Origin: an uncultured Fulvivirga sp.
GTDB taxonomy: Bacteria; Bacteroidota; Bacteroidia; Cytophagales; Cyclobacteriaceae
Reading direction: 5' to 3'
Assembly: GCA_947500555.1 (NCBI GenBank)
Contig: CANMSE010000004.1
Location: forward strand, 434,001-498,000
DNA: 64,000 bases
This document shows positions 28,299-36,742 of the stretch, piece after piece. Every line of letters begins with the position of its first letter. Position 1 is the stretch's first letter. The position numbers and the translations under genes are program-made. Under the pieces are notes generated by a model that was given only the letters and a program-made list of their open reading frames with translations, had not been told where the DNA came from and did not search any database.

Positions 28299-29630
28299 AT
28301 GTTTGATAATTTAAGTTCGAAACTAGACCAGGCATTTAAGACGTTAAAAGGGCAGGGTAGCATTACTGAAGTCAATGTTGCTACCACAATGAAAGAGATC
28401 AGACGTGCCCTGATTGATGCTGATGTGAACTATAAGGTTGCTAAAGAAGTGACCGATGAAATTAAAGAGAAAGCATTAGGTGAAAATGTATTAACAGCTG
28501 TTTCTCCAGGTCAACTTCTTACTAAAATCACTAACGATGAGCTAACTGAGCTCATGGGAGGTCAGCATGAGGAAATAGATGTCAGTGGCAGTCCAGCAGT
28601 TATTCTTATTTCAGGACTTCAAGGGTCAGGTAAAACGACATTTTGTGGTAAACTGGCAAATATGTTAAAAAAGCAGGGCAACACCGTCATGCTTGCTGCT
28701 TGTGACATTTATCGTCCTGCAGCTATTGATCAGTTGAAAGTGCTGGGAGAACAAATAGGCGTAGAGGTATATGCTGAGCCTGAAAATAAAAATGCAGTTC
28801 AGATAGCGAGCAATGCAATAAAAGAAGCTAAGTCAAATGGCAAAAAAATACTCATAGTCGATACGGCTGGCCGTTTAGCGGTAGATGAGGAGATGATGAA
28901 TGAAATCTCTGACCTTAAAAAGGCCTTGGATCCTTCTGAGACACTTTTCGTGGTTGACTCTATGACAGGTCAGGATGCAGTTAATACCGCCAGGACGTTT
29001 AACGAACGATTGAATTTCGATGGAGTTGTCTTAACCAAACTCGATGGTGATACCCGTGGAGGTGCTGCAATCTCGATTAGAAGAGTCGTTGAGAAGCCTA
29101 TCAAGTTTATTTCTCATGGCGAGAAGATGGAGGCCATTGACAAGTTTCATCCGGACAGGATGGCCAATCGAATCTTGGGCATGGGTGATGTGGTTTCTTT
29201 GGTAGAGAAAGCACAGGAAACTTTTGATGAAGAAGAAGCCAGAAGGCTAAATAAAAAGATACGCAAGAATCAATTCGACTTCGATGATTTCCTATCTCAA
29301 TTAGAGCAGATTAAAAAGATGGGTAACATCAAAGATCTAATGGGTATGATTCCGGGGATGGGAAAGGCACTCAAAGGTATTGATGTAGATGATGATTCTT
29401 TCAAGCCTATAGAAGCTATTATTAAATCCATGACCAAAGCGGAACGTGAAACTCCAGACTTAATCAATGGCAGTAGGAGAAAGCGTATTGCTGATGGTAG
29501 CGGAACTTCGGTGCAGCAGGTAAACAATCTGCTCAAACAGTTTGGAGATATGCGTAAGATGATGAAAACTATGAATAAAATGGGTGGAGGCAAGCGAGGG
29601 TTGGCAGCGCTTAATCCATTTGGGAGGTGA
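28299..29630 (+). CDS. ffh: Signal recognition particle protein Ffh
   Basis: A 443-residue SRP GTPase that binds signal sequences on ribosomes and targets them to the membrane. N domain to about 95; G domain with P-loop GLQGSGKTT, DTAGRL, TKLDGDTRGGA; methionine-rich M domain with MGNIKDLMGMIPGMGKAL and the RNA-binding region INGSRRKRIADGSGTS. It ends in GGGKRGLAALNPFGR. A decayed copy of this 3' end lies about 1.1 kb downstream. Confidence 0.97.
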   Translation: MFDNLSSKLDQAFKTLKGQGSITEVNVATTMKEIRRALIDADVNYKVAKEVTDEIKEKALGENVLTAVSPGQLLTKITNDELTELMGGQHEEIDVSGSPAVILISGLQGSGKTTFCGKLANMLKKQGNTVMLAACDIYRPAAIDQLKVLGEQIGVEVYAEPENKNAVQIASNAIKEAKSNGKKILIVDTAGRLAVDEEMMNEISDLKKALDPSETLFVVDSMTGQDAVNTARTFNERLNFDGVVLTKLDGDTRGGAAISIRRVVEKPIKFISHGEKMEAIDKFHPDRMANRILGMGDVVSLVEKAQETFDEEEARRLNKKIRKNQFDFDDFLSQLEQIKKMGNIKDLMGMIPGMGKALKGIDVDDDSFKPIEAIIKSMTKAERETPDLINGSRRKRIADGSGTSVQQVNNLLKQFGDMRKMMKTMNKMGGGKRGLAALNPFGR

Positions 29631-29632
29631 TT

Positions 29633-30577
29633 ATGCAATATAAGTATTTGATATTGTTGATTTTCACGTTGGCGTTCTTATCATGTTCCGATGAGAATAC
29701 AGATAATATAGTCACATGTGAGGATTATCGCTTAGGACCTTCTAGTGTTCGATATATTCCAACAATTGATAAACCAAATATTATAACTGAAGATTCGACA
29801 TTTTTGTCATTTGAAGTTGTAAGTATAGAGTGGTCGCTACCAAATGATCTGAAATTATCCCAATTTCAATCCATTTTGCTCAATGAAAGATTCGAATGTG
29901 AAGATTATGATCTTTTTCATCAACTACCTAGTAGTCGTGTTGACTCCTTAAATAATGACTATTCTAATCAACTGATTTATAATTTTGGTATTGAATATGA
30001 GCTGGAAGATACAGTATATTTAGCATATAGAATAAGATCAATAAGTCATGATCGTAAGGAATATAGTGAATGGACAGAAGTTAGAAACGTATCTATTGTT
30101 CCAGTATCAAATCTAGAATTAAAGACGGTCAGTGCTTCTTATGACTTTAATATAGTTACTGAAGAAATTGGTAACGAATATTATTCTGGGATTGTGAATT
30201 CGGATGCCTTAAGATTGGAGGACCATATTAGAGATAATTACTCAGATATTCATCATATTATCGCAATTAGACCTAAGAATGTCATTGGAATTTTTGAAAC
30301 AAGATTGGAAAATAATAAAGTACCTTTTACAGAAATAGTAGCTGGATTTGAAAAGGCTAATTATGATGATATTTATCCGTTTGATGTATTGGCTGGATTG
30401 GCTCCCGGTACTTTTCAAGATAATCCCATAGAAGGTGTTTTGTATCCATTTGGCGGAATCCATAGAAACTTACTAGGTGCTAGTGACAATATGATTCTTG
30501 CTTATGAGCTTGATGATGAAATTGGGAGATCTCATAAAGTTGTATTAAAATTTTCCCTGGATGTATATTTTTTATGA
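29633..30577 (+). CDS. Lipoprotein of unknown function, probably frameshifted near its end
   Basis: A 314-residue lipoprotein with signal and lipobox LAFLSC followed by an acidic SDENTD stretch. No family recognised; the body is strand-rich and acidic with YLAYRIRSISHD and AGLAPGTFQDNP. The ATG was chosen; a GTG 6 nt upstream would overlap the ffh stop. The gene stops right after a run of six T. Removing one T continues the frame for 26 more codons (YDIPDGRIKNIFFHNKDEQL and on) to a TAA at 30651, a sensible beta-strand ending, so the present stop looks like a one-base insertion. Confidence 0.65.
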   Translation: MQYKYLILLIFTLAFLSCSDENTDNIVTCEDYRLGPSSVRYIPTIDKPNIITEDSTFLSFEVVSIEWSLPNDLKLSQFQSILLNERFECEDYDLFHQLPSSRVDSLNNDYSNQLIYNFGIEYELEDTVYLAYRIRSISHDRKEYSEWTEVRNVSIVPVSNLELKTVSASYDFNIVTEEIGNEYYSGIVNSDALRLEDHIRDNYSDIHHIIAIRPKNVIGIFETRLENNKVPFTEIVAGFEKANYDDIYPFDVLAGLAPGTFQDNPIEGVLYPFGGIHRNLLGASDNMILAYELDDEIGRSHKVVLKFSLDVYFL

Positions 30578-30653
30578 TATTCCTGATGGGCGTATTAAGA
30601 ACATATTCTTTCATAATAAAGATGAGCAACTTGTGTTAGTTGAATCATGCTAA
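30573..30653 (+). pseudogene. Out-of-frame C-terminal continuation of the preceding lipoprotein
   Basis: Twenty-six codons plus TAA, in the frame reached by removing one T from the six-T run. They read as ordinary coding sequence (YDIPDGRIKNIFF...). It is either a real mutation, a phase-variable tract or a sequencing error. Confidence 0.45.
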
Positions 30654-30690
30654 GAAGAATTTGAGATTGCATTGTTTGTAACAAAGCAAA

Positions 30691-30785
30691 AAACTCCAAA
30701 AACCCAGACTTAATCAATGATGAAAACTATCCATAAATGGGCGGAGGCAAGAGAGGTTTGGCAGCCTTGAATTCGTTGGGAGGTA
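30691..30785 (+). pseudogene. Decayed partial duplicate of the ffh 3' end
   Basis: Two blocks match ffh in order. CCAGACTTAATCAATG matches ffh near 29454, and the stretch from ATGAAAACTAT to GGGAGGT matches the last 65 bases of ffh. The roughly 110 bases between them in ffh are missing. In the right frame the second block still reads GGGKRGLAALNSLGG against GGGKRGLAALNPFGR. A lost base breaks the frame. The 220-bp gap before the LanC gene otherwise holds nothing recognisable. Confidence 0.75.
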
Positions 30786-30796
30786 ATATTGATATT

Positions 30797-32728
30797 TTAA
30801 TAGTTCTTTTCTCCTGACTTGACTAATACCCCTGTTTTAAGAGCCTGCATTATTTGCTCAACCAAAGCAGATTTAATCATTTTCTTATCCTCATTGGAAG
30901 TGACTTGATAGATATTGAACAACTCCTTTAAGACATTTTCTCCTTTATTTGCACTAGCAAATGAGGCTAAAACCGTATATGAAAAAGAAGTGAGTTCATG
31001 CTCCTCCAATGACGTGGGGGTGACTATGGATAATAAATAGTACTCACCCTTTTCCTTATTCTGAATATTTACACAATCCCAATCAGTAGAGAATAGTTTA
31101 GAAAACTCACTTAGTTTGAGTGAAGTCTTTAAAAGAGTCTCTTCTTTCTCTGATTTCAGAAGCCCTAAATTTTTTTCTATTTCCACCAGATTACTCATAT
31201 GAACAAAAGAATCACTTTTCACCCCTAAGCGAAAGTCTAAATTTTCACATTCATAGTTAAAAAGGCAACTTATTCGAGTGTTGTTATTGATGCTGATAAT
31301 ATGCTTTAATGTATTAGTGATACTGCTTAAAATATTATCATCATCATCGAATTCAACTTTCGAGCGATCCGATAATGTTTTGTGAAAATATTTCTGTGCT
31401 ATATCAAATTTTATTTGATCTACGCTCATATCAAATCTAATGTCCGTATTGCCCCCAACATCTAGTTTAAGTATTGATGGAGTTGATAGTGGTTCAAGTA
31501 GTTGCAGGTAAAAATAACCAATACCTGCATTTCCCATGAAAAGGCTATACTCTTCAGGTGATTGAGGGTACCCTGAAATGTATTGAAGAGAGGATTTCTT
31601 AAAGCCCAAACTATCTTGACCAACTTTTTCTGCATATGCTAAGTATTTATAATCTTTAAGTTGTCTGTAGGCTTCTAAAAAAAGCATGGCATTACCACCA
31701 TGACCATGACAGGTAGTGTAAGAGGTATTCATATCTGTAGATTTAGTTATCGATTTGTGAGTACGCGAGATTGCTTTATGGTAATCTATTTTATAGATAT
31801 TATCATTAAGTAATTCAAAAGCTCTCAATCGTGAAAGGCCAATTCCAGGAGCTCCATGGCACCACGCAGACATATCACCGGATGTCATGAAAAAAGATTC
31901 ATTGTCACTTAAGTAATTTTCTTTATGCTCTTGGAAGGTCTCATTATCATAATAACTTTTTCTTAAATCCATCCAATTTTCCTTATTAGAATCAAAAAAA
32001 TGATTCTCATAAGTGAAAGCTTGCTTAGCTAACCAATAAAAAGCTTGATTATTAAAGTATTTTCCTAATTCTAAAAACACATAACCAATTCCTGCCACTC
32101 CATGCGAAAATCCGCACAAGCCGCTTATGTTTTTTGATGACTTGTCCCAGTAAATCCCTTCAGTAGAAATATTTGCAGTGGAAATTAGGTCTTTAACAAA
32201 TAAGTATATTTTGGGAACTAAGTTTTCATCCCTAGTTTTAGAGTGTAAATGAAGAAGACCTAAAAGAGTTCCGGCAGTGCCAGTTAGCAAATCACTCAAT
32301 TTTGTGTCACTATCTAAAAATTGATGGCAGTCTTCGGCAATTAATAAAGCCTGGTTTTTGTAGTAATCATCATCTAAAAGATCACTTACTTGAAGCAGGG
32401 TATAAGCCACGCCCATTTTCCCAGTGTATAAAGCATAATTTGAGTCTATTTTATCAACACAAAAATTTCCAATCCATTTCGCTCCTTCAATCACCGCCTC
32501 TAAATATCGCTGATCTTGCGTTTGCCTAAATAGTTCTATATAAAATAAAACGATTCCTGAAACTCCTGAATAAATCGTCTCTGAAGTACTCCAAACGAGG
32601 GAACGATTATGATCGTAAGTTATGGTTTTCCATGAAAAACCATTAGAATCTTTTATTACTCGGTCCAAAAGTTTGTCACCTATTCTTATTGCCTCAGTTA
32701 GCAATTCCCTTTTTAACGGAATGTTCAT
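30797..32728 (-). CDS. LanC-like lanthionine cyclase with extra C-terminal domain
   Basis: A 643-residue protein. Residues about 1-425 are a LanC alpha-toroid with repeated GxxG helices (YSGVSGIVLFY, YTGKMGVAYTLL, GFSHGVAGIGYVF, FMGNAGIGYFYLQL). The zinc ligands are C290 in SAWCHGAPGIG, and C340/H341 in TTCHGHGGNAM. It joins cysteine thiols to dehydroalanine/dehydrobutyrine in the precursor to make (methyl)lanthionine rings. Normal LanC is 400-450 residues; about 214 more follow with no recognised domain, ending in a helical segment (VLKELFNIYQ...LVEQIMQALKTGVLVK) that loosely recalls winged-helix RiPP recognition elements. It is the last gene of the maturation operon, 26 bp after the small LanB gene. 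Confidence 0.88.
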   Translation of the reverse strand: MNIPLKRELLTEAIRIGDKLLDRVIKDSNGFSWKTITYDHNRSLVWSTSETIYSGVSGIVLFYIELFRQTQDQRYLEAVIEGAKWIGNFCVDKIDSNYALYTGKMGVAYTLLQVSDLLDDDYYKNQALLIAEDCHQFLDSDTKLSDLLTGTAGTLLGLLHLHSKTRDENLVPKIYLFVKDLISTANISTEGIYWDKSSKNISGLCGFSHGVAGIGYVFLELGKYFNNQAFYWLAKQAFTYENHFFDSNKENWMDLRKSYYDNETFQEHKENYLSDNESFFMTSGDMSAWCHGAPGIGLSRLRAFELLNDNIYKIDYHKAISRTHKSITKSTDMNTSYTTCHGHGGNAMLFLEAYRQLKDYKYLAYAEKVGQDSLGFKKSSLQYISGYPQSPEEYSLFMGNAGIGYFYLQLLEPLSTPSILKLDVGGNTDIRFDMSVDQIKFDIAQKYFHKTLSDRSKVEFDDDDNILSSITNTLKHIISINNNTRISCLFNYECENLDFRLGVKSDSFVHMSNLVEIEKNLGLLKSEKEETLLKTSLKLSEFSKLFSTDWDCVNIQNKEKGEYYLLSIVTPTSLEEHELTSFSYTVLASFASANKGENVLKELFNIYQVTSNEDKKMIKSALVEQIMQALKTGVLVKSGEKNY

Positions 32729-32754
32729 TATATTTTTAATAAGTAAATCCTAGA

Positions 32755-33798
32755 TTAATGAAATTGACTTAAGCCAATTTCATCACTTTGCTTTTGTATT
32801 TGTTTAATGCTCTCAACTAGTAAGTAGCTTAGATAGGCTTCATCTCTATTGTTTATACCTAGTCTATTATTGATCATGTGAACGTAACTATCATAAATAG
32901 CCCAACGCTCTTGATGTTGTATTGGGAAATCACCGTTGTCTTTTTGCATGTACCATTCTGGAGGTATCAGATTTTTATCCTTTTGAACCGCGTTAAGCTT
33001 ATGCCGTATTTTTTTCATATCTGCTACCCAGATATTGAGCCATTCTTGTTCAAAACCTTGACCTTCGTTCAGAGCTGCCCAGACTGCTCCAATAAATGGG
33101 AACAGTGTTTCTTGTTGTGATTTAAGATTCTTTTTAAAAGTGTTCAATGTTGCTAACTTTCTTTTTTTGATTTCTTCATTAGGTATTTCTTTTTCAAAGA
33201 AATAGTAAGCCCGCGGTAGCCAGTTTTCAAAAAAATGAGTAAAGAAAATGGACATTTCATCGAGTTTCATTCCGAGAGCATAAGCAAACCCTAAATGCAA
33301 TTGTATGGCAGCCCCTAATGCTCTGGTATAATCCCATGATTTCAGATTTTCCTCAATGATGGCTAATATGGCTTTTGAAGAAGCTTCAAATTGTCTTTCG
33401 GCAATTTTAATCCCTGCACTACCACCATATCGCTCTGTTTCAGGCTTGTAATCAACAAATTGAATGGAATTATTAGGATACCATTTATTCTTTTCAGGGG
33501 TATCTTCAGCCCATTTAGGTTCTGATCTTTTCGAAAGATTTTGCTCAAAATATTGTTTGAAGTGTTCTGTAAGTCTCGGCTTTAACTTATTCTCTAAAAT
33601 TGCCGTTTCTCCTTTAAATCTCAATCTTATGTGAGGCCCCCTTTCCCAATAGCGGATAAAAAAGAACTGTTCCGCTAAGCCATTTTGAAGTACGTTTTCG
33701 GTAAATGGTTTTACAGCTTCTACTAGTAATTTCTCCCAAGGCTCAGCATAATATATGTAGATGGCCAGCCATTTTTTACTATTTTCTATTTGTACCAT
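32755..33798 (-). CDS. Small LanB subunit (glutamate elimination, thiopeptide-type dehydratase domain)
   Basis: A 347-residue protein matching the C-terminal domain of class I lantibiotic dehydratases (SpaB_C type): WLAIYIYYAEPWEKLLVEAVKPF at the start, then FFFIRYWERGPHIRLRFKG, the hallmark RYW...GPHIRLR, and YKPETERYGGSAGIKIAERQFEASSKA. It should remove the glutamate that the large subunit puts on Ser/Thr, leaving dehydro residues. Here it is a separate protein, as reported for the pinensin-type split LanB. Its ATG overlaps the large subunit gene by 13 bp, which would help make the two chains in equal amounts. Confidence 0.9.
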   Translation of the reverse strand: MVQIENSKKWLAIYIYYAEPWEKLLVEAVKPFTENVLQNGLAEQFFFIRYWERGPHIRLRFKGETAILENKLKPRLTEHFKQYFEQNLSKRSEPKWAEDTPEKNKWYPNNSIQFVDYKPETERYGGSAGIKIAERQFEASSKAILAIIEENLKSWDYTRALGAAIQLHLGFAYALGMKLDEMSIFFTHFFENWLPRAYYFFEKEIPNEEIKKRKLATLNTFKKNLKSQQETLFPFIGAVWAALNEGQGFEQEWLNIWVADMKKIRHKLNAVQKDKNLIPPEWYMQKDNGDFPIQHQERWAIYDSYVHMINNRLGINNRDEAYLSYLLVESIKQIQKQSDEIGLSQFH

Positions 33799-36692
33799 TG
33801 AATTACAAATTCTGACACGAATCGTTCACTATCTATTTTTAGCATTTGGCTTGAGCTGGGAAGCATCTCCCGAATTTTGATGGAACTTGGTGCTTTAGTA
33901 ATTAGTTTTTCCATCAAATTGATGAGTAATGGATTACGGAAATCGATGTATTGTGGTTTGTAGTCATCCCGAGTAAGCTTGTTAGCTAATTCGGGATCAG
34001 TATTACCCCATCTGTCAGGGTTAATAAAAACAAAAACTTCGTCAGGCATATCATTAGTTTTTCTCCATTCATTTATTTTTAAATAGTATTCCCAATCACT
34101 ATGATATGGCATTTTATGGGGTATACATTCTTTTGGAACATTCCATGTTTTACGTTGGAGAATGATTTGATCTTCATAAATAATTCTTGGAAGTACACGG
34201 ATTTCAGGTTTCCCCCGTTTTTTATTTTTTTGATTCTTATTCTTAGTATAAAGTTGAGAATTTACAGTATTTATAATTTGATGGGTCTGAATATATTCTG
34301 CTTTAGAAAATTTATTGAGCAGTTGAAACAGTTGGGACCTACCCATACTGCCTTGAAAACCAAGATCAAAAATTTGGGCATTTTTACCTGTCGGTTTATG
34401 TTTAAGCTTTAGTAATTTTTCCTGACCATCATAATGTACGGAAAAATCGGTGATAGGAATTTGTTTTTCTTCAGGAAGTGTATTATGCCCACCTGGCATC
34501 CATATCTCATAAGGCATTAAAGGAGGGTGCAGGTTTGCATTGAAGTATGAGGCATCACAATCTTCAATCAGAATACTATCATCATCATTAGTGCTATCAT
34601 TCCAATGATTTAATTTTGACGTCACTTCATCATCAAAAATGTGAAGGAATCTGCTCAACATCTTACCATACCCTGCGAAGGTGCCGTTTATTACAGCCTT
34701 TAATTGTCCTGAATCATCAATGTAAAATTGAATAAAAGAACCGTAAGAAATTCCTTTTGAGTCATTAGAGCCGTTGTTAAGAAAAGCATTGGTTTTTTTA
34801 ATACTCTCAAGACTTAAGTCTACCTGACCGTTGCTTTCACGAACTAATTCCTCAATTTCTGAAGAATATTTTTCACTCCATGATTTCAACTTCTCGTTTC
34901 TGTCTTTTAAATGAGGAATGTCCAAAAATGGATTTTCAACGGTTTGTTTTTCTGTTTTTAATTTGTTTTTTATTGACTCCTGTTCTGAAGAATCTGCTTC
35001 TTCTTTTGTCTTTTTCAGTGCCTCCTTTTTTTGATTTTCCTCGTACTCTTTTAGAGGTTTTTTATACTCACGAAAGTAATCTTCATAGAATGTCAATAGG
35101 TTGACGGAAGTGTTGTTTTTATACTTTTTAAGAAAGTAGTGAGTCATTTTTAATTTTTCGTCCTGCATTCCTTCAAATAGCTTTAAAGACTGCATCAGCG
35201 TATCCAATTTTTTAATTAACTGATATACTTTCTCTTCATTGAATGATGCTTTAGCTTCTCGGGTAGTATCTTCATAAAACATCTGCTGTGGTTTGAACAT
35301 AAAAAAAGTTGAAGCCTTATGTTTAAATGGCTCATCTTTATTGACATCTTCTTTTTCTTCTTCATTACTATTTTCTTTTTGCGCCTTAAGTTCTTCTTGT
35401 TTTTTTCTCCATTCAGCTTGCCTTTCGGCCGGTGTTTTACGTTCGTCCTCTGGTAGCCCTGCTTCCTTATGAATAGTCATGCAAATTGCACGAAAGTCTT
35501 CATGAGCTTCATTAAGAAGTTTAACTCTTCCTTTATCGTCTCTTTCAGCATAATTATCAGCATTATTTCTTAATTTTTTTAGCACTTCAATGAGACTAGA
35601 AATGTGGGGCACATTATTTTCTTTGAGTTGAATTAATTTTTTAACAAGTCTGATGTCCCAGTCCGGGTCTATACCCGATACTCCCATATTATATTCCAGA
35701 CAGCCATAGTCTAAAAGTTGTTTGACATACACTTCCAATTCCTCATCTGTTGCATCAATATTTTCTCTCAGTTTAGTAAGCAGTTCATTAAATATAACTC
35801 CGACTTTGTTTTCTCCGGCAATATCTATTATTAGCTCAACAACCGGATTGTATGGAATACGCTGAAAGGATTCAATGTTATTGTTGTTAGTGAGATATAA
35901 GAAGTGATCGTCTTTTTTCTCCAGAGTAGGATTGGGCCTTAAATGCAACCATAGGTATGCATCTTTATAATTCTTAAACAGGTCAAAAATATATTTGAGA
36001 AGGTTATTATTTAGGCGAATATGACTTTTCACTTTTTTACTTCCTACGTGTGAGATGTCAATAGGCTTCACGTTCTTTTTTAATTCAGCCAATGATAAAT
36101 TCGTGAATGTACTGAAAGGAGAGGTCTTTGTATAAAGTCTGGTTGCATATTTGATCAGCCCCTGTTCTATCTGAAATTCTTTTTTTCTAAAGGTATTTAT
36201 GTCTTTGGTGATATATGATTCTACTCTGTCCAGAAGAGATTTGCTTGATAGCAATAAACCTTTTTTGAGACCATCACCACCAACAATTTTTTTTAGTTCT
36301 TTTCTGTTTTGATTGATGGTTTGATTATAACAAGTCTCATAAGAATTAACTTTTGTTTTGACACTACTGACCAGTTTTAGGTAGTCGTCTACAGCCTTTT
36401 TGAGATCTGACGTTAGTACTTCCCTGGCTTTGTTAAGGTTGTTATTTTTTACCTTTCTTTCGTTGAATAAATCTCTTCGTACATTCTGAATAATATTTTG
36501 ATCGGTTTGCTCTTCAAGACTTTCAATAAAGGTGAAAAGTTTATCACAGAGATTTTCTTTGATCTCTTTTTGCTTTTTTTTCAATTCAATTATTTCAAAG
36601 ACAGCTTTACTGATGGAACTACTATCCATTCTCGCCCACTGTTCGTAAGATTCACCTCCTAGTCTTATGAGGCTGTAAGGAAATATTTTCAT
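33786..36692 (-). CDS. Large LanB subunit (tRNA-Glu dependent glutamylation of Ser/Thr)
   Basis: A 968-residue class I dehydratase N-terminal domain. Matching stretches: FPYSLIRLGGESYEQW at the start; RLYTKTSPFSTFTNLSLAEL (TSPFSTF at 190-196, the family's R.tTPFGlF region); and a C-terminal part with RVLPRIIYEDQIILQRKTW and NEWRKTNDMPDEVFVFINPDRWG. It transfers glutamate from Glu-tRNA to precursor Ser/Thr. Between about residues 375 and 620 there is a highly charged Lys/Glu-rich, probably coiled-coil insertion that makes it longer than usual. The elimination domain is on the next gene. Transcribed after the CHAT protein gene across a 50-bp gap. Confidence 0.9.
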   Translation of the reverse strand: MKIFPYSLIRLGGESYEQWARMDSSSISKAVFEIIELKKKQKEIKENLCDKLFTFIESLEEQTDQNIIQNVRRDLFNERKVKNNNLNKAREVLTSDLKKAVDDYLKLVSSVKTKVNSYETCYNQTINQNRKELKKIVGGDGLKKGLLLSSKSLLDRVESYITKDINTFRKKEFQIEQGLIKYATRLYTKTSPFSTFTNLSLAELKKNVKPIDISHVGSKKVKSHIRLNNNLLKYIFDLFKNYKDAYLWLHLRPNPTLEKKDDHFLYLTNNNNIESFQRIPYNPVVELIIDIAGENKVGVIFNELLTKLRENIDATDEELEVYVKQLLDYGCLEYNMGVSGIDPDWDIRLVKKLIQLKENNVPHISSLIEVLKKLRNNADNYAERDDKGRVKLLNEAHEDFRAICMTIHKEAGLPEDERKTPAERQAEWRKKQEELKAQKENSNEEEKEDVNKDEPFKHKASTFFMFKPQQMFYEDTTREAKASFNEEKVYQLIKKLDTLMQSLKLFEGMQDEKLKMTHYFLKKYKNNTSVNLLTFYEDYFREYKKPLKEYEENQKKEALKKTKEEADSSEQESIKNKLKTEKQTVENPFLDIPHLKDRNEKLKSWSEKYSSEIEELVRESNGQVDLSLESIKKTNAFLNNGSNDSKGISYGSFIQFYIDDSGQLKAVINGTFAGYGKMLSRFLHIFDDEVTSKLNHWNDSTNDDDSILIEDCDASYFNANLHPPLMPYEIWMPGGHNTLPEEKQIPITDFSVHYDGQEKLLKLKHKPTGKNAQIFDLGFQGSMGRSQLFQLLNKFSKAEYIQTHQIINTVNSQLYTKNKNQKNKKRGKPEIRVLPRIIYEDQIILQRKTWNVPKECIPHKMPYHSDWEYYLKINEWRKTNDMPDEVFVFINPDRWGNTDPELANKLTRDDYKPQYIDFRNPLLINLMEKLITKAPSSIKIREMLPSSSQMLKIDSERFVSEFVIQWYK

Positions 36693-36742
36693 TAAAATTT
36701 ATACTTTAAATTGTTCAAACAGCTGGATAATGATTAGTTTCA

